Below are positions 1-10,076 of a stretch of 64,000 bases of DNA, piece by piece (the first letter of the stretch is position 1; the number at the start of each line of letters is the position of its first letter). A model generated the notes under the pieces. That model made no database searches and was not told the origin of the DNA. It worked only from the letters and a program-made list of their open reading frames with translations. Origin of the DNA: Auricularia sp. M13 (Eukaryota; Basidiomycota; Agaricomycetes; Auriculariales; Auriculariaceae); assembly GCA_037042915.1 (NCBI GenBank), contig CM073198.1, positions 3,844,001 to 3,908,000 on the forward strand, read 5' to 3'. A program made the position numbers and the translations under genes.

Positions 1-831
1 CGCATTCATTCATTCCTCCCTTGCAGTATTTCTTCTCTTCTCTACAGTATGATTTAACTCGCCCCGGCGACTCCTATCGTAATTGGCCACGACCTGTTTA
101 TGAACCTGATGCGATTGATTGTGCGTGCGCTGTTGTACGATACGTAACCTTGCTCTGAGTGTAGAGGAATGCCACTGTGTTTTCGGTGAGGTTGGTTCAA
201 GCTCGAGGTCTTGGACGGGGATCATTCTGTCGTAGGTACGTTCACGACTTCTTGCGTTGCATCAGGGTCCACAGTACTGACGGTCGAATAGGTTCACTAT
301 ACATAACGTCCACTGAAGCAGTCCTCAGACCGGCTTTATTTATTCTGTGTCAGTGGCAACTGGACGGACGATCCACAGGGGCTTCCTGCTGACGCGCCTT
401 CTCCCGGCTGTCTCAGCGGCCCGCGTCCTTCTGACACGCCTTCTCCCGGCTGTCTCAGCGGCCCTCTTTCCCTCTCCCTGCCGCCTTTCCTCTTTTCGCC
501 CTCGTCAATTAATTGGGTGGAACGAACGCACCGCGGGAGACTCGCCGTGCGGAACTCTTCAAAAAGTATAGGTTCAACTACGCGTGCGTGAAACGTGGTC
601 CGATGTGAAGCCACGCATTCTCACAAGTAGTACCAGAAACTGTAGTGTCAGTAGAATGCAGATGAGTCGTGACAGACTGCATCGCCCACATGAGCCACAT
701 AATCGCGCACACAAAAGTAAAGCTGCATTCATTTCTCATTCAAAGCACCAGTACCAGTTCACTGCTATAGTATACACATACAAGATACACGTTACACTTT
801 TGGTGTCACGATCGCCGCGCCCGTCTCACCC
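1..831. other. intergenic, no gene seen
   Basis: No reading frame here resembles a known protein. The only structure seen is a 42-base tandem duplication, listed separately. The stretch lies downstream of the minus-strand NmrA-like gene, so its right end probably holds that gene's 3' untranslated region. Confidence 0.5.
391..470. repeat. 42-bp tandem duplication, two copies
   Basis: Two adjacent copies begin at 391 and 433 and share the core cttctcccggctgtctcagc. The unit is 14 codons long, so a short plus-strand frame through it (347-571) stays open and repeats the residues RLLPAVSAA. I see no other support for that frame being a gene. Confidence 0.8.
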
Positions 832-2493
832 TCAGGCGTTCCCAGCCTCAACCTCGGGCGCCATGATAAGGTCGTCGAGCTCGCCCTCCTTCTCCTCGTC
901 AAACGTGTCTTCCAACTTGCTATTCGCCTTGTTCTTCGCGGAGCGCGAGCGCGTCTCGGCCACAGAGTCGCCGTCATGCTCGGCCTTACTGTGCGACTGC
1001 GCGCTGCTCGACTTGGGCTTGCTATTGCTGCCCGAGGTCTTGCCAGTGCTCGCGGCGACCCGGCGCTTCTTCGGCTTGAACGAATCCTACATTGCATATT
1101 ACGCGATGTTTAGCAAGCGCGCCCACGAACATCCTCGGAGCAGCGAAAAAGGCCGACTCACCTCGTACACCTTGAAAAAGTCCGTAATCTCCTGCCCGCG
1201 GTGCCCGAATATCTTCTGGAACGCGATGTTGGACGTGTAGTTCGTCTTGCCCTCGCGCACGAGCGAGTAGTACTCGAGGAGGTATTCCTTCTCGGCTATT
1301 CATCGCGATCGTTAGCCACGCTGATTACCCTCAACCAACACGGCGAGCCGATGCTCACCCTCGTCCACCTCGTCGCCCTGGTCCGACGACAGGATCTTCT
1401 TCGCCTGCTCCTCGGTGATCGGCTGGAACTCCATCTTCGTGCCCAGCGCCTGCGACGCGGCCTCCGCGATCTCCTCGCCCGCGAACATGCCGGCGCCTAT
1501 GTATGCGGAAGGTGATGTTAGAGGCTTCCTTCGTGGGCTGCGGCACGTGGAATCGAAACGACGCGCACCTGTCGCGACGATCATCTGCCCGCGCACGTTG
1601 TCGTCCAGCCCGTGCTCGCCATACGACGTCAGGACGTGCGCGCAAAGCTGCGCAACGTCTCCAAGCGCAATCTGCATACCACCGCGATTCAAGTCAGCAA
1701 ACCACATCAGCCTGTGAGATAAACTGAACGTTTGCATACCGGAGCGAATTTATGGTTCTTGCCGATGGGGATGGGCAGCTTGCCCTCGCCCTGCGCCTGC
1801 TTGGAGTACAGCAGGAGGTTCTCCGCGTAGAAGCCGGCGCGGATGATGCACGGCGAGTGGCCCGTCATCTCGGTCTCCGGGAGGCCCTTGGGCTGCATGG
1901 CGAGCACCTCGAGGTCGATGAACTCGCGCAGGCGCGGCTGCCTGTCGCGCTCGGCGTAGTCGCAGCCCGCGGAGGAGAGGAAGACGAGGTTCTGCACCGA
2001 CTTGGCCTGCTTGGCCGCCTCGAGCAGCGTCCGCGTGATCTTTGCCTTGTCCTTCAAGTTTTTTCTTTTCGTCAGTCATGGGGGTGGGACTCGGAGCCAG
2101 ACGCACCTTGCGCGCGGGCGGGATGAGCAGGCACGTGTCGACGCTCTCCATGCCCTTGACGAGCGCCTTCTCGTCCTTGGGGTCGTACACCATCACCTGC
2201 TTCAGCCCAGGCACGCCGTCGACCTCCATAAACTCGTCCAGACTCTGCTTCGCCTCGTCCGAGAACACCAGCGCCGACAGCGACGTGTACTTGGCCGAGT
2301 AGGTGTCGTCGGTGAGCAGCAGCTCGACGACCAGGCGGCCCGTCTGGCCCTCCGCGGCCGTGACGAGGATATGGCGCTCCGGGAGCTGCTCGTGCTCGTG
2401 CTCCTTCTTGTGCTGGCCGTTCTTCGCGCTGCCGTTGCTGTTCTTCAAGTTGCCGTTCTTGGCCTCGCCGTTGGCTGAGCGTTTGGGTGCCAT
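832..2493 (-). CDS. NmrA-like NAD(P)-binding Rossmann protein
   Basis: The protein starts MAPKRSANGEAKNG; an in-frame Met 33 bases upstream (2526) is the alternative start. A low-complexity, charged N-terminus is followed by an NmrA/atypical-SDR-like core: a beta strand and nucleotide loop ILVTAAEGQTGR, a strand NLVFLSSAGCDY, and the family-like segment IIRAGFYAENLLLYS. The glycine-rich loop is not the textbook GxxGxxG. About five short introns fit with GT and AG ends, for example 2056-2107, 1670-1738 and 1500-1569. The C-terminus is a Ser/Lys-rich tail ending in acidic residues (EVEAGNA then stop), longer than in most NmrA proteins and possibly nuclear. NmrA proteins usually sense NADP or act as reductases; neither activity can be chosen from sequence. 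Confidence 0.8.
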
Positions 2494-2959
2494 CTTTGCC
2501 TCGCGCACGTGTGGAAAGGGGTCCAAGAAGCGGTTTCGGAAGTCCAGAGTCCGCGGCGGGGCATACAGTATATGAGGCGGCGGGACTCAATGGCGGCGTC
2601 ATCCTATGACGCGAAATGACGCTGGTGGCGGCGGGCAAGCGAAGCGGGGCCGGGAGCTCGGCGTTTACAAAGCGAATCCCGCAGCCTCCTCGACGGTTTC
2701 CCGCGTCGAACATTGCGTTTTGCATGAGACGTCGTGCTCACCCTGCTCAATGCGATTCGAGATGCTGGTGATCAGGCTAGCCGTATTTGGGCTTGCAGAT
2801 CCCTTCTTGAAGCTTCATCAAAATCCGAAGCCCCGGACCCTGAGTTTGGCGCCGCGACGTCGGACCGTAATCAACGAAAATCGTCGACCGCTGGGAGACA
2901 CTGACAGCATACTATGACAGGCATATAGAGTAAGATACATAGAAAAATGACAAATGGAA
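2494..2959. other. intergenic between two minus-strand genes
   Basis: It holds the upstream region of the NmrA-like gene and the end of the spacer after the next dehydrogenase gene. No further gene or repeat is seen. Confidence 0.5.
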
Positions 2960-4376
2960 TCACCTACTCTCCTCCTCAGACTCAGATTCAGACTCGACAT
3001 CACTATACCACTCCACGTCCTCCGGGCGGGGGTGCAACGGCTGCGCGAGAACAGCATCCGCAATGCCATCGCTCGTCTCCCACAACCGCCTCGCCAGCAC
3101 GCCGTCCGCCGCCTCCCTGCTCCTCACACTCCCGACGACGCCCCCGCGCTTCCCCCGCACGACATACGCCCCGCGGAACTCCACCTTCGCGCGGACGTCC
3201 GGCGCGGTGGCGCACCACAGCGCGAGCTTCGCGCCCTCCGCGGGGCTCTTGCTGAAGAGCCACGCGAGGCCCGCCGCGAGCGGGCCCGCGACGGCGCCCA
3301 GCGCGCGCAGGCGTGCGAGGGCCGCGGGCGTCTTGACGGCCCCGGGTCGATCGCCAGTGCTACTGCTGTGGAGGATGCGCGCGTGAAGTGCGATTGCAGC
3401 TCGCGCGCGAAGAGGATCATCGCGAGTTTGCTGCGGGCTGTCGGGTATTGATTATTTCGATGATGTGCGGTGGTGTGGGGGAATGGACTCACCGTGCCGC
3501 CGGAACATCGACGCCTGGCTGTCGATCGAGTGCACTTTGCCGTCGTGCGAGAGCGGGTGGTTGATTTCTTCGACCGTGAAAGCTGCCGCCTGGAGGAGCG
3601 AGCCGGTGTATGACTGACGAGACCTTTGCATGGACAAATGATGAGAAACACATCATCGTGGTCAAGGATTTTCTCGCACCATGATCACCCGCACGTCCGC
3701 CGTTCTGGAAGTCGTCACGAGCGTTTGTATGAGTGTCCGCGTGAAGGCGAATGGGGCAAGGTAGCTGAGCAAGATGGGCGTTAATCGAACGCACCGTGCA
3801 GAACGGGAGACTCACTTGACCGCCATGGTATCCTCAATCCCTTCCTCCGTAAGCTCAAACGGATGCGCCATTCATCCATCCATCCATCCATCCAGCCTTA
3901 CACGTCCAATCACACCAAAGGCAACCTACATCGCAGCATTATGTACTGCACATCGTCAGCTTCATCCCCTGCTCCTCCACACCGTGACCAAAACGCACTG
4001 AGGATATGCAGCTCCGTCTCGCGCTCCAGAAACTCCTCCGCGGCGGCCTGCGCGGACGCCAGCGAGCGCAGGTCGAGCTGCAGCGGAAGCAGCCGCCCGC
4101 AGTCCGCGTCCTCGCGCTCGAGCTGCGCGATGGCCGCGCGCGCGGCGAGCTCGGTGCGCGCGGCGACGTACACGCGCGCGCCGCGCCGCGCGAGGTGCCG
4201 CGCGATGTGCATGCCCATGCCGCGCCTGCGCTGGCGGCGTCAGCATCGAGTCCGGAGTTTCGCGCAAGGTAGGAGGAGGAGGAGGAGGAGGAGGAAGATG
4301 AGACATACGTTGCGCCGGTGACGACGGCGACCTTGCCGTCGAGCGCGCCGATGTCCGTCTTCGGGTCGAACTTCAT
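2960..4376 (-). CDS. short-chain dehydrogenase, active site altered, possibly decaying
   Basis: The start MKFDPKTDIGALDGK is at 4376; an upstream in-frame Met at 4442 is possible. After splicing, the cofactor loop reads TGATRGMG, a good TGxxxGxG motif. Further on come AVNYLAPFAFTRTL and RSKLAMILFAREL, which match the retinol-dehydrogenase/WWOX-like SDR group. Three oddities stand out. The place for the NNAG motif is filled by an (ATCC)n microsatellite at 3873-3893, and no NNAG can be read. The YxxxK site splices as HARSK, so the catalytic tyrosine would be histidine. The conserved DPGxVKTP segment needs one extra base in the C run at 3340-3343. The last may be a sequence error, but the first two suggest a decaying or non-catalytic paralogue. 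A second, intact SDR lies at 60145-61651. Confidence 0.6.
3873..3893. repeat. (ATCC)n microsatellite inside the SDR gene
   Basis: About five tandem ATCC units, reading GGAT on the coding strand. They sit where the SDR active-site strand and NNAG motif should be encoded, directly before the readable coding segment MAHPFELTEEG. Confidence 0.85.
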
Positions 4377-4442
4377 CGCGCGTCGGAAGAACGATGCAGG
4401 CGCGCAACAATGAGAGGAAGAGAGGCCGAGGACGCGCTGCAT

Positions 4443-5585
4443 TGGCGTTGGCGAGAGGTTTAAGTTGGCGGCGGGCGCATTATTGGGGTGCGCTTGCGCG
4501 ACAGGCGGACTAGCGCGCCGCGGTCTTGTACTCTATTACGGTAATAATGCAGCATGAGCAGCGGGCGGGACGGCACTCAGATCTTCGGACTCGGAGCGCG
4601 TTGTCTGCATCGCAGAGGCCTGGAGTTATTGCAATTGAGAGCAAGAGAAGAAAAGAGTCACCGCGAGTGAAGTCCGACTCTCTTGCTCATACTCCCATGT
4701 CGCTGCCCTCTTCGATACTAGTAACCTCTCGGCTACTCGAACTCAAGCTTCATCATGATCAGCTTTAAGAAACTCCAACGAACTCTTCCCTGCTGCATCC
4801 CCGAGCTCAGAACTTGCTACCTGTGATCCCTACCAGCTGCCGTCCCGCACACTCAGCAGCAGAAGGCATCGATACGCCCCAATCTGCGCGTCTGCGAAGG
4901 GCACGAAGGCCGTGGACCCTGGTCAATGTAACGGCTTGCGCGTGTCCGCAGAATCTCGCCCAGGAATTGGAAAGAACTTCGAATTTTCCGAGCAGTTTTC
5001 TTAGCGAAACTCTGAACTACTTTATGTGGTATGCGGGCCGCCGGGCCCATGAAACATCAGCCCATAAGGTAGTTCAGAATTTTCCAAACGCTCGCAAAGT
5101 TCTCAGTTCCTTCCTGTGATGCCTGAGTGACTGGATCGACAGCGGGTTCTCCCTTGACATGGCCCTCGCGCTGAAGTTGTATCAGGCCTTTTGACTCGAG
5201 TATCTGCGTCCTCTGGACGGGAAGTTGAGGACCAGCTTGTTCTTTCATCTCGCTGCAGCTGTACGGCTCCACTGGCAGCGCAGAGTCTACTCCGCTCTTA
5301 AAGACACCGGCCGTGATTTATCCTTTCGCTACACCCTGCTATGGCTTTTGACACAGACTTCACGTAGAGCAGTGAGGGAACTTCTTTTCCAGGAGCGCAA
5401 GTCCGACAATGAGGCCACGACTCCAACCGCCCAGCCGGCGTCGTGCCGCGTGGTAGATCGAGAACGCGCTAAAATCTGTCGGAGTTCCTCCGCGACAAAG
5501 CCATTTCTTCTTTTCATCCACGACCTCCCCCGACCCGCAGTCATTCTTGCAGCCCTTGCAGCCATCAACCCCCTCAACCGCAGCA
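4443..5585. other. divergent intergenic region
   Basis: The 1.1 kb between the minus-strand SDR and the plus-strand MYND gene must contain both promoters. No conserved reading frame was found; short open frames here have no recognisable content. Confidence 0.5.
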
Positions 5586-7036
5586 ATGCCCATCACCGCC
5601 GACAAGCAGGTCATCATCGGTGTTCTTAAACACCAGGGTGAGCTGCTCGAAGACTACCTACAGCCACAAGCCTGTTACCGATGCCTCTTATTCGCCTTGG
5701 AGGCCTTATGTCGTGATACCTCCATCCTCTACTCTGCCAGGTCTTCATGCCATGCTTTCTGGGACGCATGTGTCCGCGTGCTCACGGCACCGCGCACCGA
5801 GGCCGACATCGACATTCTACGGTCTCAAATCGTTAAGAACGTCGCCAAATGCTGCTACAAACGCCAACATACCCTCAAGCTTGCCCATGGAACTGACCCG
5901 GTGCACCTATTCATCATGGTCCTATATAACCTGCTCCGTGACGGCCTCCTCCCGACCACCCAAGGGCACGGCATCCTTCACGGGAAGGACCCCAAGAAGA
6001 TGTTCGTGAATAGCCGACTCTGGCCAGTGCGTCCGAACGACTTCGTCCCCTTCGGCCAGCGCCAGTCCGCCGAGGCCCACGTTCGCTGGTGCTGCGAGCT
6101 CTTCGCCGCGTCCAGCATGCGCACTCTCACCTGCATCCTGATCGGGTACCGCCCCATCCTCTTCCGTCCCTCCTCGCCGACGACCTGCGCGAGCGGCTCG
6201 TGTGGTGCGTGGTGCAGATGCTGCATGCCGACGTCGGCACGGACGCCTTCGCGTGGTCCGCCCGCGCAGGCGTCTCGGCGCAGCTCCCGCCGGGACAGCG
6301 ACAACGTTGGCTGCGTGAATCTGGGGGCCGCACGTCTGTGGGCGTCGCGGCCAGGTTCCTCGAGATCGTGCTCAGCGGGCCCGACGGCAACCCGGACGAC
6401 GGCGTCCGCTTCTCGCTCGGGTTCGAGCGCGCGCTCCCAGTGCCCGCCATCAGCACCGCGCTCGATCTCGTCGCGGGCACGGCGCACCTCGGCGAGTCGA
6501 CCATCATGAATCTCAGCCGCTGGTCGTACTTCTTGCACGCGCGTCTCGACGACTCTCAGCCAAAACCGCCGCTGCACGAGGCCGCGCAGCGCCGGATCCT
6601 CGCTTGGAAAGAGAGCTCCCAATCCAACTCAGGCTTCTGGAAATTCGAAACGATACAGACGTGCATGCAGAAGCTGTACATGACGCGCACCTGCTCCGGC
6701 CCCGGCTGCGGCAAGGCCATCCACGAGACAGGCGCCGGCAGGGCCTTCCCGCTCTGTGCACAGTGCAAGTTCACGCAGTACTGCTCGCGAGAGTGCCAGC
6801 GCGCAGATTGGAAGCATCCCACCGAACCGCACAAGGAGTTTTGCCACATGCTGCGATGCATCCTCCCTGCGCTGTATGGGAGCGTGGACGAGTTCAAGGC
6901 TGCTGTGCATAGCTCGCACTCATGCGCATGCGCTGGTCCAAGCGGACATGGCATGCACGATCCAGAGTCTTCGAAACGCTTCGTGGACTGGATCATGGCT
7001 CGCGGTCGGATCGCGAACCAAGTGCTGAAGCACTGA
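5586..7036 (+). CDS. MYND zinc-finger protein, copy 1 (subfamily A)
   Basis: An apparently intronless gene of about 480 codons. I start at MPITADKQVIIGVLK by alignment with copies 2 and 5; an in-frame Met lies at 5547. The N-terminal two thirds is a family-specific helical region with landmarks CHAFWDACVRVLTAPR, GKDPKKMF, WPVRPNDFVPFGQRQSAEAH and DLRERLVWCVVQMLHAD. The C-terminus carries the MYND finger: TCSGPGCG, then CAQCKFTQYCSRECQRADWK and PHKEFC, giving the usual C4-C2HC zinc ligands. MYND fingers bind proline-rich partner peptides; there is no SET domain, so this is not a SMYD methyltransferase. The frame breaks once near 6163-6166, where ttccgtccc replaces the expected ttcccgtcc (one base short). 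This is either an assembly error or a recent frameshift. It is convergent with copy 2. Confidence 0.8.
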
Positions 7037-8158
7037 ACCGTGACAGTCCGAGGATATAAATTTGATTTGTGGTGTTACAGCAGTGCCCCGTCCGTATCGC
7101 AGTACATGCAGCCGTACATCGTCGTCGTACCATTTTCCTTCTGATATTGTATGTAGAGTACACACATAACAAATTTTCCGCTCCCTCTCTGTCGCGCATC
7201 CTCAGCTTCAACATCGCCCGCATCTTACCCTCCTGCTCCCCGTCGCGGACTGTCAGAAAATGTGCATTCAGTATACCTAGCTGGGCCATGTAGGACCTAG
7301 CTAGTTCTAACCATCTAGCACCTCATATACTAGATCTGGGTAACGACTTGCAGGCCCAGCGTCTCTGGCATGGTCTGCCAGATCCGCTAGACGATGCTAG
7401 GCCCGCCGGATATATTAAGAACGAGCTCGGTCCACCAGGTAGGTGAAAATATGTATAATAGTCTGTACACATCGCCCACGCGGGCGTGTGTACTTCATTT
7501 GTCACTTCTTACAATCTTACTGCCTGGTATATACTCCGTAACATTACAACCTCTAAGTCATCTAACAGAGCTTACGCCATTACAACAACATGTGCAATGA
7601 GTTACTAGATACTGTACATAATTGTGGAGCGGTGGAGCAAGTGCCGCTGAGTGGAGCACAACGCGCGCGCTTGATGTCCCATGTACCCCCACCGGGGGCC
7701 ACTCGATTGACAATGTTTTAATCGCGTTCGACGGCTGATACGCCCCTGGTCCGTGCGCAAGATTTTTTGAATTGTTCCCTCGTCTGTTCTGGCCGGCATT
7801 CGGAATAAGGTGCTGCAGCACCCATCTGCCTCAAGACCTCTTTCACAATGTGGACATGCTCTCAGACATGAGATAAGCTCTATCTAGACCCTGCTAGGTC
7901 TGGCTAGATATACGGTATGTGGGAGCTAGGTTTTGGTAGATCTTTGCCTCTAGCATCATCTTCCTAGACCGAGCTCCTGCACTTTTTCCGACACTGGGTG
8001 TTCCTCAATGTCCTATTCGCGCTTTTCAACGCGTCAACAACGCCATTTTTCGGCAGCCGGGCTAGGTCCAAGTGCTGCTCGATGTCGCTTTGCAAATATG
8101 AGTGAGGAGAGGTTCATTGTGTTGGATATAAGAATTCCATGTTACTTATCGTTAAAAT
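7037..8158. other. CTAG-rich spacer between convergent MYND genes
   Basis: No gene is seen. The tetramer CTAG is strikingly frequent in two patches, about 7275-7410 and 7870-8065, with roughly fifteen occurrences in the whole spacer, where about four would be expected by chance. Many sit in related words such as ctagctag, tctagac and gctaggt. Confidence 0.6.
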
Positions 8159-9631
8159 CTACTCGCACGTAGAATATGGAGGTGACAGTCCAATATTACC
8201 GAGCGGGTGGACTACGAGGGTTTGTAGAGACGAGTCCGCGCGATATGGCCCACGACTCAAGACGCCCTCTATCATCCTCCGTCTGAGCCACCAGAACGTC
8301 CATGGCGGGCCGAGTATGTTCCAGCTCCAGACCCTGCTGAAACGCCGGCGCCCATTTGGATAGAAGGGGCAGAGCTTCTTGTGAGGCCAAACTTCGTGCT
8401 TCCAATCCGCACGTTGACATTCCTTCGAGCAGTACTGCATGAACTTGCACCCCGAGCAGAGCGGCAGCGACTTTCCGGACGCTACCTGGTGCACGCCTTT
8501 TCCGCATGAGATGGCGGAGCACGTGCGCATCGAGTACACTTTGGCGAGAGCAGTGTAGATAAGTTTGTGCGGCGACATTTCCGTGACCTGGTGCTCTTCG
8601 CGGCGGCGCGCTTCGAGCCTGGCGGTCTCATGGAGGTCGCGCAGAGGAGATTTCGGGTCATCCATCCGCGAATACAGCAAGAGTGCCCACCTGGCCAGGT
8701 TGGTGGTCTCGATAGCACTGTTTCTGATGCCCATGTCGCTGCTTATGCCGAGGGCGGTGTTAATAGCTGGCAGTAGGGCGCGCTCGAATCCGGAGCTGAA
8801 GCGCACAGCGTCGTCAGGTTCCGAGTCAGCGCCGCACAGTATGGTGTCCAAGTAGGCGACGGCGAGCTCCACGGACAATCGCGATGAGACACACATCCAT
8901 AGGGGAAGGCGACGTGGTCGCGTATATGGCAGGCTTTCAGGCCACCTGAACTCGTCGTGACCCCTGTCGGCATGCAGCATTTGTGTCAGACACCAGAGTA
9001 TCCTTTCCCGCAGATCGGGCTCCAGGAGGGACGGGAACACGATGGGGCGACATCCCATGGTCATCGTCATCAACGTCATGAACGGCACTGGGGAGAACAT
9101 GCCACAAGCCCAACGCAAGTGCGCTTCGGCGCTCTGACGCTCGCCGAACGGAACGAGGTCGCTCAGCTTGGCGGGCCAGAGGCCTGACCTGTTGCCAAAA
9201 GCCTTCTTCGGATCCTTCGAGTTATACAGCGCAGAGTGTCCGCCAGTAGTCGGGAATAGGCAATTGTTTAGCAACAGGTACAAGGCGTGGATGAACGCGA
9301 GCACAGGGTCGATGATGTCCCGCGCAATGAGCTGTGGTGGTTCGATATGCGTATTGGGCGTTCGGCAGGCCCGAATATTTCTGACTAGTTGATGTCGTAG
9401 ATTCTTGATGTCGTCGTCCGAACGCGGCGCTGTAATTGCGGCAATGCATGCATTCCAGAAGTCATGACACGATATTTGGGCAGCTTCCCGAAGACGATCG
9501 TCGGCCTCGAAGGTCATGGCCATCTGCAACAGGCATAAAGGGCATGTTGTTGGGCGATGGTAATCTTCGAGCTTTTTGGTCTGCGCCTGAAGCAGTGTTA
9601 TAAACTCTGGAAGGTTCTTCTTGCTTCGCAT
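8159..9631 (-). CDS. MYND zinc-finger protein, copy 2 (subfamily A)
   Basis: An open frame of 490 codons, starting MRSKKNLPEFITLL, closely like copy 5 (MSKALRRHKKDVPELI). It shares CHDFWNACIAAITAPRSDDD, KDPKKAFGNRSGLWP, DLVPFGERQSAEAHLRW and CRPIVFPSLLEPDLRERI with its paralogues. The zinc finger is complete: TCSAISCG, CSGCKFMQYCSKECQRADWK and PHKKLC. Right after LCP the frame leaves the family: the expected tail (LLSKWAPAFQQ onward, ending GLVSTNPRSPPAR at 8196) continues one frame over. A run of four G on the plus strand at 8366-8369 is one base short of what the paralogues imply. As written the gene ends at 8159 with an unrelated tail. No intron is needed. The role of this family is unknown. 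Confidence 0.8.
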   Translation of the reverse strand: MRSKKNLPEFITLLQAQTKKLEDYHRPTTCPLCLLQMAMTFEADDRLREAAQISCHDFWNACIAAITAPRSDDDIKNLRHQLVRNIRACRTPNTHIEPPQLIARDIIDPVLAFIHALYLLLNNCLFPTTGGHSALYNSKDPKKAFGNRSGLWPAKLSDLVPFGERQSAEAHLRWACGMFSPVPFMTLMTMTMGCRPIVFPSLLEPDLRERILWCLTQMLHADRGHDEFRWPESLPYTRPRRLPLWMCVSSRLSVELAVAYLDTILCGADSEPDDAVRFSSGFERALLPAINTALGISSDMGIRNSAIETTNLARWALLLYSRMDDPKSPLRDLHETARLEARRREEHQVTEMSPHKLIYTALAKVYSMRTCSAISCGKGVHQVASGKSLPLCSGCKFMQYCSKECQRADWKHEVWPHKKLCPFYPNGRRRFSRVWSWNILGPPWTFWWLRRRMIEGVLSRGPYRADSSLQTLVVHPLGNIGLSPPYSTCE

Positions 9632-10076
9632 TTTTGACGACGTTGCAGATCCAGGTAATCGGGTATGGCAACGCTTCGTAGCCGCGCAGAAAGCTTGCTC
9701 AAATCGTTGTCTTTGGCCTGCGTTTTGTCACGTTGAGCGACGTACGACATTGCGTGAGTTGTGGGCATGCTGACCTTTGCTAGTAACACGGTAAATAAGC
9801 ACGAAGAGATAGACCAAATAGCGCAGCCAGCGAAGAGGTTCAGGTCAGGTTCCGAAAGCGAATCGCTCGACGCCCGGGGCTGGAAAGGAGTTACCGGGCC
9901 GTGGGTCCGCCCCTCGGGAGTAGTACATTCCCTGTTATCTCAGCTGCGTTGGTCAAGCACGAGAACCAGATTTTATACTGGACAGTATATACTACGTATT
10001 ATATGCGGTCCTATCCTATTCCAATCAAACCAAGTGACTCAAAGTGAGAACAGTGAACACCGTACTTCGCCGCCTG
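9632..10076. other. upstream region of MYND copy 2
   Basis: A 445-base spacer between two minus-strand genes. It must contain the MYND copy 2 promoter. No gene or repeat is seen. Confidence 0.5.

Noticed and set aside
180-225. tRNA-like B-box word ggttcaagctc
   Set aside because: No matching A box at the right distance and no cloverleaf could be folded by eye.
5586-7036. MYND copies as SMYD-type methyltransferases
   Set aside because: No SET domain motifs are present in any copy; the finger is at the C-terminus.
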